Below, piece by piece: positions 1-7,141 of a DNA stretch of 10,961 nt (positions within the stretch are counted from its first letter, which is position 1; each line of letters begins with the position of its first letter). The position numbers were made by a program, and so were the translations under genes. The stretch is from Lysobacterales bacterium CG02_land_8_20_14_3_00_62_12 (lineage in GTDB: Bacteria; Pseudomonadota; Gammaproteobacteria; Xanthomonadales; Ahniellaceae), in NCBI GenBank assembly GCA_002785585.1, contig PEUI01000374.1, positions 1 to 10,961 on the forward strand, written 5' to 3'. The notes below the pieces were generated by a model, which worked only from the letters and a program-made list of their open reading frames with translations, did not search any database and was not told where the DNA came from.

Positions 1-1140
1 TTTCGAATTGCCGCGCTAAGCGTTGCCCCCAGCGAGCTGGAACAAATCAAATCATTGATGCACGGTGTGCAGATGGACATCCGCTGGGAATGGATTGCGG
101 ATTCCGCCAGCGCCGACGTTCTGCTGATCGACGTCGATTCGTTGTATGGCCACATGGATTGGCTGAAAGCGCACGCGCAGTCGCGCCGGGTGATCTGCCT
201 GACCGCGTCATCGATGAGCGACAAAGACATCATGGTCGCCCGTCCGATCAGCAGCGGCGGCTTGCAACATGCACTGCGACTGGTGATCGGCGAAGACGTC
301 GGCAGCGCTGGCATCCCTCCCCACGGGCTCGGCCCGGTGGCCGCCGCCACACCGGCGCGCGTTACCGGCGAACGGCCGTTGGTGGCCAAACCGGTGGCAC
401 CCAATGTCGTGGTGCGCACCACCGGCGAGCGGCCGTTGGTAACCCAGCGTATTACTGGCCAGCAGGCTGCCGTCGGGCAACCGATCACCGGTCAGCGGCC
501 AGCAGTGCCGGCCCATCCTACCGCTACCCCAATGGCAGCCGCACCCACGGCAGCACCGGCCACCCCGCCGGCGCCCAAACCAAGCGCCGGCTCGTTGGCC
601 GATTTTCTGTTAACCGGTCGGTTGCCTGAGGCCGCCGCCTTGTCACGCCCCGGCCTGCCCACCTTGATTCTGGACCCGGCTCAGGACCGCTACTACAGCG
701 GATTGACGCTTAAACCGCTGCTGCCCTATTGCCGCGGCCAGATTTTGCATAGCGAATGGAAACCGGTGCCCGCCGCCGAGCTCGAAAAACTGCGCGACAG
801 CGGCGCCGGCCTGCCGCTGTCGCGGCTGGTCTGGCTCTATGCCATGGGCACCTCCAACGGCACCGCTTTATTGGCCGGACTCGATCAAAATGCCCGCTTC
901 AAACTGTTGAAGTGGCCGCAGATCGAGCGCGAGTTTCCCAAACACTTTCGCATTGCCACGGCGATGATGAAAGCAGCCACCGCGTTGACCGATGTCGCGG
1001 AACTTTCTGGCGCGGCACTGGCCGAAGTCTACGATTTCGTCAATGCTTATGCCGCCATTGGATTTGTTGCCGAAGAAAATCAACCGGCACTGACCGATCA
1101 TGCGCAAGTGCTGGAGCGACTGCACGCGCGCGCGCGCTGA
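1..1140 (+). CDS. Partial protein of unknown function: receiver-like N-terminus, repeat linker, C-terminal helical domain
   Basis: The frame is open from base 1, so the true start lies left of the window; 379 codons are visible, ending at TGA 1138-1140. Residues 1-97 of the visible part alternate strands and helices like a response-regulator receiver, including a hydrophobic strand ending in LLIDVD, a strand ending in CLTAS, and ARPI where a receiver has KP. It therefore looks like a degenerate receiver (inference). A Pro/Ala/Thr-rich linker with short TG(E/Q) repeats follows. The last ~180 residues start with SLADFLLTGRL and end in a helical stretch, perhaps a winged-helix-like fold, that I cannot assign. 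No signal peptide or membrane segment is visible. The next gene starts 75 nt downstream on the same strand. A role in regulation or c-di-GMP/pilus-type signalling is only a guess from the receiver-like fold. Confidence 0.8.
   Translation, partial: FRIAALSVAPSELEQIKSLMHGVQMDIRWEWIADSASADVLLIDVDSLYGHMDWLKAHAQSRRVICLTASSMSDKDIMVARPISSGGLQHALRLVIGEDVGSAGIPPHGLGPVAAATPARVTGERPLVAKPVAPNVVVRTTGERPLVTQRITGQQAAVGQPITGQRPAVPAHPTATPMAAAPTAAPATPPAPKPSAGSLADFLLTGRLPEAAALSRPGLPTLILDPAQDRYYSGLTLKPLLPYCRGQILHSEWKPVPAAELEKLRDSGAGLPLSRLVWLYAMGTSNGTALLAGLDQNARFKLLKWPQIEREFPKHFRIATAMMKAATALTDVAELSGAALAEVYDFVNAYAAIGFVAEENQPALTDHAQVLERLHARAR
361..513 (+). repeat. Degenerate 11-residue coding repeats in the linker of the first gene
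   Basis: Four related units lie inside the first gene: VTGERPLVAK (from 361), TTGERPLVTQ (from 418), ITGQQAAVGQ (from 451) and ITGQRPAVPA (from 484). The last three are spaced exactly 33 nt apart, while the first is separated by eight extra residues. The DNA copies have diverged at synonymous positions, which suggests an old protein-level repeat, not a recent duplication. It probably forms an extended, disordered tether between the receiver-like domain and the C-terminal domain. Confidence 0.7.
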
Positions 1141-1215
1141 TCACGGCACCGTTGCCATCGCCTGGTTCGTTATTGCTGGTCCCATTTCCTGCCCCACAAC
1201 TTTGGAGTAATCGCC

Positions 1216-1836
1216 ATGTTGAAGCCCTTGTTGAGTCTCACCCTGCTCGCCGTTTCCACGCTGACCAGCGCCGCCACCCCCGACGCCAAGCCAGCCACTG
1301 GCGTCAAGCCAACTGCGGTTGCCAGCACCACCGCGCCGCGGGTCGCGCTGCGCACCAACATGGGCAGCATTGTGATCGAGCTCAATGCCGTCAAAGCGCC
1401 CAAGTCGGTGGCCAATTTTCTGGGGTACGTCAAGGAAGGCCATTACGACGGCACCGTCTTTCATCGCGTCATTCCCAATTTCATGATCCAGGGCGGCGGC
1501 TTCACCCAGGATATGGTGCAAAAGCCCACGCGGGCAGCGATCGTCAACGAGGCCGACAATGGTCTGAGCAATGTCATCGGCAGCGTCGCCATGGCGCGTA
1601 CCGGCGATCCGAACTCCGCCACCGCGCAGTTTTTCATCAATGTGGTCGACAACCAGCGGCTCGATTTCGTCAGCAAAGACAGTCCCATGACCTGGGGCTA
1701 TGCGGTGTTTGGCAAGGTCGTCGAAGGGCTCGATGTGGTGAGGGCGATCAAGGATGTGGAGCGTGGCGCCAAGGCGCCGTTTCCCACCGATGTGCCGGTG
1801 TCGCCGGTGATCATTCTGAAGGCGGAACTGCTCTAA
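1216..1836 (+). CDS. Exported cyclophilin-type peptidyl-prolyl cis-trans isomerase
   Basis: This 206-residue protein catalyses cis-trans isomerisation of Xaa-Pro bonds and so assists protein folding. Residues 1-20 form a signal peptide: a basic start (MLK), a Leu-rich core and a likely cut after TSA or SAA. A Pro/Ala/Thr-rich spacer runs to about residue 42. The cyclophilin domain fills 43-206 and has the hallmark FHRVIPNFMIQGGGF (residues 82-96), MARTGD (126-131) and SATAQFFIN (134-142), which hold the catalytic Arg84 and Gln92. The ATG at 1216 is supported by GGAG at 1204-1207, eight bases upstream. It is therefore predicted to act in the periplasm like PpiA, although its position before lpxH is that of the cytoplasmic PpiB in enterobacteria. 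No lipobox cysteine is present. Confidence 0.95.
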   Translation: MLKPLLSLTLLAVSTLTSAATPDAKPATGVKPTAVASTTAPRVALRTNMGSIVIELNAVKAPKSVANFLGYVKEGHYDGTVFHRVIPNFMIQGGGFTQDMVQKPTRAAIVNEADNGLSNVIGSVAMARTGDPNSATAQFFINVVDNQRLDFVSKDSPMTWGYAVFGKVVEGLDVVRAIKDVERGAKAPFPTDVPVSPVIILKAELL

Positions 1837-1932
1837 GAATCAAAGCGCGCCCGCTGCGGATGCCGAGCGACTGTCGGGCAACGGTCATGGTCGGCTGGCT
1901 GGCAGCAGACGACCACGGCGAATGCGCCCAGA

Positions 1933-2673
1933 ATGACTATGCCCACCCTGTTTATCTCGGATCTGCACCTCACCGAAGCGCGGCCAGAGGTTACCGACGC
2001 GCTGTGTCGGCTGCTGCGGGAAACGGCCCCAGGCAGTCGCGCCTTGTACATCCTGGGCGATTTGTTCGACGCCTATATCGGCGATGACGATGACGCCGCC
2101 CTGCTGACCCGGGTGGCAGCGGCGCTGCGCACGCTCAGCCGCCATGGCGTGCCGATCTATTTCGTGCATGGCAACCGCGATTTTCTGCTCGGGAACGCCT
2201 TTGCCGAACGTGCCGGCCTGCGACTCCTCGACATCCACACGCGCCTGAATCTCTATGGCGTTCCGACCTTGTTGTTGCATGGCGACACGCTGTGCACCGA
2301 CGACACTGCCTACCAACAATGGCGGGCACAGTGTCGGCAAAGCGCGTGGCAGAATGACTTTTTGGCGCAACCGTTACCGGTGCGTCGTCAATTCGCCCTG
2401 ACTGCGCGCGCCGAGAGTGCTCGACACACGCAAGCGCTGGAACCGACGATCACCGATGTGAATCCGGTTGCGGTGCAGTCCACGTTTGTCGGAACCGAGG
2501 TGCAGCGGATGATTCATGGCCACACCCATCGACCCGCCATTCACCCGCCACAGCCAGTGGCTGGCAGCCTGCGGCAACGCATTGTGCTCGGCGACTGGGA
2601 TCGGCACGGCAGCGTGCTGCGGGTCGCTGCCGATGGTTTGGTACTGGATCAACTACCGTTTGCGGTCAGCTAA
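1933..2673 (+). CDS. lpxH: UDP-2,3-diacylglucosamine diphosphatase LpxH
   Basis: LpxH hydrolyses UDP-2,3-diacylglucosamine to lipid X plus UMP, the fourth step of lipid A synthesis, at the inner face of the cytoplasmic membrane. It is a calcineurin-like metallophosphoesterase. The metal ligands are visible: D10 and H12 in SDLHL, D43 in GDLFD, N81 in HGNRD, H116 in LLHGD, and H197 and H199 in HGHTH. Each is offset by +2 from the E. coli numbering, so the second ATG at 1939 (MPTLFISDLHL) may be the real start. Neither ATG has a good ribosome-binding site. Length is 246 residues (244 from the second ATG), close to the family norm of about 240. It follows the cyclophilin gene by 96 nt, an order also known in enterobacteria (ppiB-lpxH). 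A weak 6-bp inverted repeat lies in that gap. Confidence 0.95.
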   Translation: MTMPTLFISDLHLTEARPEVTDALCRLLRETAPGSRALYILGDLFDAYIGDDDDAALLTRVAAALRTLSRHGVPIYFVHGNRDFLLGNAFAERAGLRLLDIHTRLNLYGVPTLLLHGDTLCTDDTAYQQWRAQCRQSAWQNDFLAQPLPVRRQFALTARAESARHTQALEPTITDVNPVAVQSTFVGTEVQRMIHGHTHRPAIHPPQPVAGSLRQRIVLGDWDRHGSVLRVAADGLVLDQLPFAVS

Positions 2674-2681
2674 GCTGACCG
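2663..2681. repeat. Perfect 19-bp palindrome centred on the lpxH stop codon
   Basis: The arms CGGTCAGCT and AGCTGACCG are exact reverse complements around a single A at 2672. As RNA it can fold into an 8-bp stem whose three-base loop is the UAA stop codon of lpxH. No T-run follows, so it is not a standard intrinsic terminator. It sits 52 nt upstream of ruvA and could stabilise the lpxH mRNA end, attenuate read-through into ruvA, or be a protein-binding site. It does not match a CTGT-N8-ACAG LexA box. Confidence 0.6.
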
Positions 2682-2733
2682 TCGTCACCCACCCGCAGTT
2701 GCGCAGCCGCAGTCACCGATCCAGGGGCTTTCC

Positions 2734-3330
2734 ATGATTGGCCGTTTGAAAGGTATTTTGATCAGCAAACAACCGCCCGCACTGATGGTGGAAGTGAACG
2801 GCATCGGCTACGAATTGGAAGCGCCGATGTCCACTTTTTACGAGCTGCCGGAGCTCGGCCGCGAAGTCATCCTGATTACCCATTACGCGGTCAAAGAAGA
2901 TGCCGTCGCGCTCTACGGCTTCATTCGCGAGGCCGAGCGCAGCTTGTTCCGCGCCTTGCTTAAAGTCAGCGGCGTGGGCGCCAAGACCGCGTTGTCGATC
3001 CTTTCCGGGGTTTCGGTGACGGATTTCGCCCGGCTGGTGCATGGCGGCGAGGTCAGCGCGTTTATTCGCATTCCCGGCATCGGCAAAAAAACGGCGGAGC
3101 GCATTTTGCTGGAAATGCGTGATCGCATCGATGGCTTGGGCCTGGCAGGCGGACGATCCAGCCACGGTCCCGCCGCCATCGCCAACGACCCGATGGCCGA
3201 GGCGACCGCGGCGCTGATCCAGTTCGGCTACAAACCGGTGGAAATCACCCGCCTGTTGAAAGCGGCGGCCGAACCCGATGACAGCGCGGAAACCTTGATT
3301 CGCAAAGCACTCAAAGCAGCTCTACGCTGA
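2734..3330 (+). CDS. ruvA: Holliday junction branch migration protein RuvA
   Basis: RuvA binds four-way DNA junctions as a tetramer and loads the RuvB motor for branch migration in recombination and repair. The 198-residue protein keeps the three-domain plan: an OB-fold (about 1-63) starting MIGRLKG and carrying the acidic pin E55-D56; two helix-hairpin-helix motifs, VSGVGAKTA (78-86) and IPGIGKKTA (113-121); a flexible linker near 135-152; and the C-terminal RuvB-contact domain (about 153-198). ATG 2734 is preceded by AGGGG at 2723-2727, six bases upstream, and MIGRL is the family's normal start. The gene lies 60 nt after lpxH. Neither ruvC before it nor ruvB after it is present, unlike the usual ruvCAB or ruvAB arrangement. 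No LexA box was recognised upstream. Confidence 0.97.
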   Translation: MIGRLKGILISKQPPALMVEVNGIGYELEAPMSTFYELPELGREVILITHYAVKEDAVALYGFIREAERSLFRALLKVSGVGAKTALSILSGVSVTDFARLVHGGEVSAFIRIPGIGKKTAERILLEMRDRIDGLGLAGGRSSHGPAAIANDPMAEATAALIQFGYKPVEITRLLKAAAEPDDSAETLIRKALKAALR

Positions 3331-3335
3331 CTCTG

Positions 3336-3341
3336 TACACT
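3336..3341 (+). promoter_or_regulatory. Candidate -10 element for kup (TACACT)
   Basis: TACACT matches 4 of 6 bases of TATAAT and lies in the 45-nt ruvA-kup gap, followed by a GC-rich stretch (ACGCGCC). It would give a leader of roughly 28 nt before the kup ATG. No convincing -35 was found 16-18 bp upstream. The same hexamer occurs before two other genes in the window (7223 and 9853), which is the main reason for listing it. Confidence 0.35.
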
Positions 3342-3375
3342 ACGCGCCCCGCGATCCTGAAGCGCCCAACAGCCG

Positions 3376-5259
3376 ATGACCCAGCCCACCGAATCCAAGT
3401 CGGACACCAGCGTTATTGCGCTCGCCGTCGGCGCCATCGGCGTGGTGTTTGGCGATATCGGTACCAGTCCGCTGTACACCATGCGCGAGGCTTTTGGCGG
3501 GCCGCATGCCATGGCCATTACCGAGACCAATGTGCTCGGCGTGTTGTCGTTGGTGTTTTGGTCGCTGATGCTGGTGGTCTCGCTGAAGTACGTGGTTTTC
3601 ATCATGCGCGCCGACAACCGTGGCGAAGGCGGAATCATGGCCTTGATGGCGCTGGCGCTGCGCGCCGTTGGCCGGTCCAGGCTGCGTGGTTTCGTCATCG
3701 TGCTGGCGGTATTGGGCGCATCGCTGTTTTACGGTGATGGCGTTATCACCCCGGCGATGACCATCATGGGCGCCGTCGAAGGCCTCAAAATTGCCGCCCC
3801 CGGCCTGGACCAATACGTGGTGCCGGCCTCGTTGCTGGTGGTGATCGGCTTGTTCGCCTTCCAGCGCAGCGGCAGCGCGCGGATCGGCGCCATCTTCGGC
3901 CCGATCATGTGCCTGTGGTTTTTGGTGCTGGGCACGCTTGGCCTGCTGGAAATTGTGCATAACCCGGGCATTCTGCGCGGCCTGAGTCCGCATTACGCCG
4001 TGGTGTTTTTTCTCGCCCATCCGTGGTTGTCGTTCCTGGCGCTGGGCACGGTGGTGCTGGCCATCACCGGCGCCGAGGCGGTGTATGCGGATATGGGGCA
4101 TTTCGGACCCAAACCGATTCGTGCCGCCTGGTTCCGGTGGGTGTTGCCAGGACTGCTGTTGAATTATTTCGGCCAGGGCGCTTTGCTGCTGGCAGATCCC
4201 GCCACCGCGCGCAATCCGTTTTATCTGCTGGCGCCGCAATGGGCGCTGTATCCGATGATCGGGTTGTCGACGCTGGCGGCGGTGATCGCCTCGCAAGCGG
4301 TAATTTCCGGGGCGTTCTCGGTAACCCGGCAGGCGATCCAACTCGGCTTTGCGCCGCGCATGCAGATTCTGCACACTTCAGACGAGACCGCCGGGCAGAT
4401 TTTCGTGCCGCTGATCAATCGCTTTTTGCTGGTCTCCATCGTTTTGGTCATTCTGGGCTTTCAGACTTCGAGCCATCTCGCTGCCGCTTATGGCATCGCC
4501 GTCACCGGCGCGATGTTGATCGACACCATGCTGGCGTTGATCGTCGCGGTCAGCTTGTGGCACTGGCGGCCGTGGCTGGCGTTGCTGGTCGGCGCTGCCA
4601 TTCTCACCATCGACCTGGCGTTCTTTGCCGCCAATGCCATCAAGATTCCGCACGGTGGCTGGTTTCCGCTGGCGCTGGGCACGGTGGTGTTTGTGATGCT
4701 GACGACCTGGCGCAAGGGGCGCCGTCTACTGCTGGCGCAAATGAAGTCCGAAGGCTTGGCGCTGAAGCCCTTCATCACCTCAATCACCGCCCATCCACCG
4801 CTGCGGGTACCGGGTACAGCCGTCTTCATGACCGCCAATCTCGACGCCGTTCCGCACGCTTTGTTGCACAACCTGAAGCACAACAAAGTGCTGCACGAAC
4901 GCAATGTGCTGTTGACCGTAGAAACCCTGGAAGAGCCGAACACCGAGCAGGAAAAACGTATCCAGATCGAAGAACTCGGCAACGATTTTTTTGTCGTGCG
5001 CTTGTATTTTGGCTTTGCCGAAGAACCCAACGTGCCGCGGTTGATGGGCGGCTGCGAAGCCAAGGGTCTGCCCTTCGAAATGATGGACACGACCTTTTTC
5101 CTGAGCCGGGAAACCCTGGTTCCGACCGACCGACCGGGCATGGCATTGTGGCGCGACAAGCTGTTCGCCTACATGTCCCGCAACGCCGAATCGGCGACGG
5201 CGTTCTTCCAGATTCCCGGCAACCGTCTGATCGAGCTGGGTACCCAAGTCGAGATCTGA
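3376..5259 (+). CDS. kup: Low-affinity potassium uptake protein Kup
   Basis: This 627-residue inner-membrane protein belongs to the KUP/HAK/KT family of K+ importers, probably K+/H+ symporters. The family signature GDIGTSPLYT (26-35) is in the first membrane helix, followed by NRGEGG (81-86), GDGVITPAMT (120-129), TGAEAVYADMGHFG (231-244) and YGIAVTGAM (372-380). About twelve hydrophobic segments lie between residues 12 and 445. A hydrophilic cytoplasmic tail of some 180 residues (about 446-627) contains the usual TTFFLSRET motif. Length agrees with E. coli Kup (622). The ATG at 3376 has only a weak, distant purine stretch and no real Shine-Dalgarno. It starts 45 nt after ruvA, possibly with its own promoter, and converges on pgk. 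Confidence 0.97.
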   Translation: MTQPTESKSDTSVIALAVGAIGVVFGDIGTSPLYTMREAFGGPHAMAITETNVLGVLSLVFWSLMLVVSLKYVVFIMRADNRGEGGIMALMALALRAVGRSRLRGFVIVLAVLGASLFYGDGVITPAMTIMGAVEGLKIAAPGLDQYVVPASLLVVIGLFAFQRSGSARIGAIFGPIMCLWFLVLGTLGLLEIVHNPGILRGLSPHYAVVFFLAHPWLSFLALGTVVLAITGAEAVYADMGHFGPKPIRAAWFRWVLPGLLLNYFGQGALLLADPATARNPFYLLAPQWALYPMIGLSTLAAVIASQAVISGAFSVTRQAIQLGFAPRMQILHTSDETAGQIFVPLINRFLLVSIVLVILGFQTSSHLAAAYGIAVTGAMLIDTMLALIVAVSLWHWRPWLALLVGAAILTIDLAFFAANAIKIPHGGWFPLALGTVVFVMLTTWRKGRRLLLAQMKSEGLALKPFITSITAHPPLRVPGTAVFMTANLDAVPHALLHNLKHNKVLHERNVLLTVETLEEPNTEQEKRIQIEELGNDFFVVRLYFGFAEEPNVPRLMGGCEAKGLPFEMMDTTFFLSRETLVPTDRPGMALWRDKLFAYMSRNAESATAFFQIPGNRLIELGTQVEI

Positions 5260-5283
5260 ATCGGCAATCTCCTGTAGGCGTAG

Positions 5284-5300
5284 GGTGGGTGCAACCCACC
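5284..5300. repeat. GGTGGGT/ACCCACC hairpin between convergent kup and pgk
   Basis: GGTGGGT (5284-5290) and ACCCACC (5294-5300) form a perfect 7-bp stem with a GCA loop in the 61-nt gap between the kup and pgk stops. The preceding bases CCTGTAGGCGTAG resemble the GTAGGGTGGG...CCCACC dispersed repeats I know from many proteobacterial genomes. It could end transcription from both sides, but neither strand has a T-run after the stem, so a standard intrinsic terminator is not supported. Confidence 0.5.
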
Positions 5301-5320
5301 ATTCTGAAACGCCGATCCGA

Positions 5321-6496
5321 TCATTGAGCGCGGGCACGCAACGCCGCAACGGCGGGCAATTCCTTGCCTTCGAGGAACTCCAGAAAAGCGCCACCACCGG
5401 TGGAAATGTAGCTGATCTGATCCTGCACGCCGTACTTTTCGATCGCCGCCAAGGTGTCCCCGCCACCGGCGATGGAAAACGCCGACGACGCCGCCACCGC
5501 GCGCGCCAGAGTTTCGGTGCCAGCACCAAAAGCAGCGAACTCGAACACCCCGACCGGGCCATTCCAGACGACGCTGTGCGCGGCCTGAATCAGCGCCGCG
5601 TAGGCCGCCGCGGTGGCCGGCCCGATATCCAGAATCAGCTCGTCCGCAGTCACCGCCGCCACCGCTTTGATGCTGGCCGGTGCATCGGCGGCAAACCTGG
5701 GGGCCACCACCACGTCGGTCGGCAACGGCAATTGCGCGCCACGCGCCTTGGCCACTGCCAAAATGCGTTGCGCGGTGGGAATCAAATCCGGCTCGACCAG
5801 TGACTTGCCCACCGGCAGGCCGGTCGCTGCCAGAAAGGTGTTGGCAATACCGCCGCCGACAATCAATTGATCGACCCGGGTGATCAGATTTTCCAGCAAC
5901 GCCAATTTGCTCGACACTTTGGACCCGGCAACGATGGCGAGCAATGGTCGCTCGGGGTTTTCCCAGGCACGGGTGAGGGCGTCCAGCTCCGCCATCAGCA
6001 AGGGGCCGGCGCAGGCGACCGGGGCGAACCGCACCACGCCATGGGTCGAAGCCTGGGCCCGGTGCGCGGTACCAAAGGCATCCATCACAAAGACATCGCA
6101 CAAACTGGCATAGCGTCGCGACAAAGTCTCGTCGTCTTGGTCCTCACCGACATTCATCCGGCAGTTTTCCAGCAGCACGATTTCGCCCGCCGCCACGGTG
6201 ACCCCATCGAGATAGTCTCGCAGCAGGGGCACCGCGCAAGCCAACGCCTGACTGAGCCAGTTTGCTACCGGCGCCAACGATGCCGATGCCTCCCAAGTGC
6301 CTTCTTTGGGGCGCCCCAGATGGCTCATCACCAGCACACTGGCGCCACTGGCAAGGGCAAAGCGCAAGGTCGGCAACGCCGCCTCCAGCCGCTGCGCCGA
6401 AGTGATCCGCCCCTCCTTGATCGGCACATTGAGATCTTCCCGGATCAGCACGCGCTGGCCGCGCAGGTCCAAGTCTTGCATGCGAGTAATAGCCAC
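5321..6496 (-). CDS. pgk: Phosphoglycerate kinase
   Basis: This cytoplasmic enzyme of glycolysis and gluconeogenesis transfers phosphate between 1,3-bisphosphoglycerate and ADP. The 391-residue protein has the N-terminal substrate-side motifs REDLNVP (19-25), R36, SHLGRP (58-63), ENCRMN (110-115) and AHRAQAS (144-150), and the C-terminal nucleotide-side motifs GSKVSSK (191-197), GGGIANTF (214-221), NGPVGVFEF (312-320), AGGGDT (343-348) and STGGGAFLEF (365-374). The start is GTG at 6496, chosen because MAITRMQDLDL aligns with the E. coli MSVIKMTDLDL start and AGAGG lies eight bases upstream; the internal ATG at 6481 is less likely. ENCRMN differs from the common ENVRFN, and A190 replaces a usual Gly before GSKV, but the catalytic Arg and Lys residues remain. 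Neither gap nor fba is adjacent, unlike in many genomes. Confidence 0.98.
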   Translation of the reverse strand: MAITRMQDLDLRGQRVLIREDLNVPIKEGRITSAQRLEAALPTLRFALASGASVLVMSHLGRPKEGTWEASASLAPVANWLSQALACAVPLLRDYLDGVTVAAGEIVLLENCRMNVGEDQDDETLSRRYASLCDVFVMDAFGTAHRAQASTHGVVRFAPVACAGPLLMAELDALTRAWENPERPLLAIVAGSKVSSKLALLENLITRVDQLIVGGGIANTFLAATGLPVGKSLVEPDLIPTAQRILAVAKARGAQLPLPTDVVVAPRFAADAPASIKAVAAVTADELILDIGPATAAAYAALIQAAHSVVWNGPVGVFEFAAFGAGTETLARAVAASSAFSIAGGGDTLAAIEKYGVQDQISYISTGGGAFLEFLEGKELPAVAALRARAQ

Positions 6497-6504
6497 CGAT
6501 CCAA

Positions 6505-6509
6505 CCTCT
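6505..6509 (-). promoter_or_regulatory. Ribosome-binding site deciding the GTG start of pgk
   Basis: On the - strand AGAGG lies eight bases before the GTG at 6496. It favours this start over the in-frame ATG five codons downstream, which has only GGTGG at a longer distance. Confidence 0.65.
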
Positions 6510-6617
6510 AAAATAGCAAGGGTCGATTACAGCTACTCGCCGACGGCGGCGCAAGGGCTGACGTAGCCATCTACGGTCGCCACCGAGCGCAGGTGCCAGC
6601 AGCGATGGCGATGTCGG

Positions 6618-7037
6618 CTAGCGGCGGCCGAGGCTTTTCATCTTGATCGACTGCGGACGCCGTGCCCAAGCGATCAGGAACACCAGCAAGGCCACCGGAC
6701 AAAGCCAATGGGTAAAGCGCAATGTGCTTTGCGCCAGCGAATAGTGATGGCCAAAAAGATCCGCGATCACCAGCTCCGGCTGCGCCAGCAAGCGTGCCCG
6801 CGCCGGCGCAAACGCCGCCTCCGCGGAAGCCGCCGCTGCAGCCTGCTGGCCACTCCAGCCGAGCAGTCGATCACCCACCAGCAAGTACGTCTGCACCAAC
6901 GGCGCTTCGCGCTCGGCGGCCCGGCGAATCAGCGGCCCGACATCGGCAAGTTGCGCCGCGCCCCCCCAATACCAGGCGTTGTAGGCCAGGCTCGCCAAAA
7001 ACACCAACAGCGCAACGATGTAGAAATGCTTTTTCAT
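6618..7037 (-). CDS. Small two-helix inner-membrane protein of unknown function
   Basis: I do not recognise this 139-residue protein. It has a basic start (MKKH), a hydrophobic helix at about 5-24, an Ala-rich central region at 25-108, a second helix at about 109-125, and a basic tail (RRPQSIKMKSLGRR). By the positive-inside rule both ends face the cytoplasm and the ~85-residue centre faces the periplasm. The ATG at 7037 follows GGGGG six bases upstream; a GTG directly before it is a less likely start. Its ATG overlaps the TGA of a short glycine-rich frame (TGATG). It precedes pgk by 121 nt on the same strand and may share its transcript. A small 5-bp hairpin (CGTAG/CTACG, 6562-6575) lies between them. 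Coding is supported by the membrane topology and start site, not by homology. Confidence 0.7.
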   Translation of the reverse strand: MKKHFYIVALLVFLASLAYNAWYWGGAAQLADVGPLIRRAAEREAPLVQTYLLVGDRLLGWSGQQAAAAASAEAAFAPARARLLAQPELVIADLFGHHYSLAQSTLRFTHWLCPVALLVFLIAWARRPQSIKMKSLGRR

Positions 7038-7141
7038 CACTTACCCCCAATCAGCTTGCCCACCTGCGAAGCCCCCACAGACGCCGCCAGTGTGCCACTG
7101 CCGCCGCCCAAAAACGAGCCAGAAAAACCCTCAGCAGTGAG
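7037..7141 (-). other. Short glycine-rich open frame abutting the membrane protein gene; small gene or remnant
   Basis: Between an in-frame TAG (7142-7144) and a TGA at 7037-7039 the - strand reads 34 codons, ending in GTLAASVGASQVGKLIGGK. The TGA overlaps the ATG of the next gene (TGATG), a layout typical of translationally coupled genes. No ATG lies in the open part; a TTG at 7111 would give about 25 residues. An ATG further up in the same frame (7186) leads to 14 codons before the TAG. Another frame just upstream reads VPASTLFGSSL, so a frameshifted remnant is also possible. It is weakly supported. Confidence 0.2.

Noticed and set aside
1888..1915. TGGTCG/CGACCA inverted repeat before lpxH
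   Set aside because: Only six base pairs with a 16-nt loop; expected by chance in GC-rich DNA.
756..2087. Long open + frame crossing the first gene, the cyclophilin and the start of lpxH
   Set aside because: It runs through three confidently assigned genes in another frame, is rich in Arg/His/Gln as typical of GC-rich shadow frames, and matches no family I know.
3340..4374. Long open - frame antisense to kup
   Set aside because: Composition is dominated by His/Gln/Arg, and kup on the other strand is unambiguous.
5169..6101. Long open - frame overlapping pgk in another phase
   Set aside because: It is a shifted reading of pgk with Gly/Arg-rich composition.
6510..6518. Extended -10-like TGCTATTTT on the - strand before pgk
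   Set aside because: A transcript from it would begin after the AGAGG ribosome-binding site used by the GTG start, and no -35 is present.
6562..6575. CGTAG-CCAT-CTACG hairpin between the membrane protein gene and pgk
   Set aside because: A five-base stem without a T-run is too weak to call a terminator or regulatory structure.
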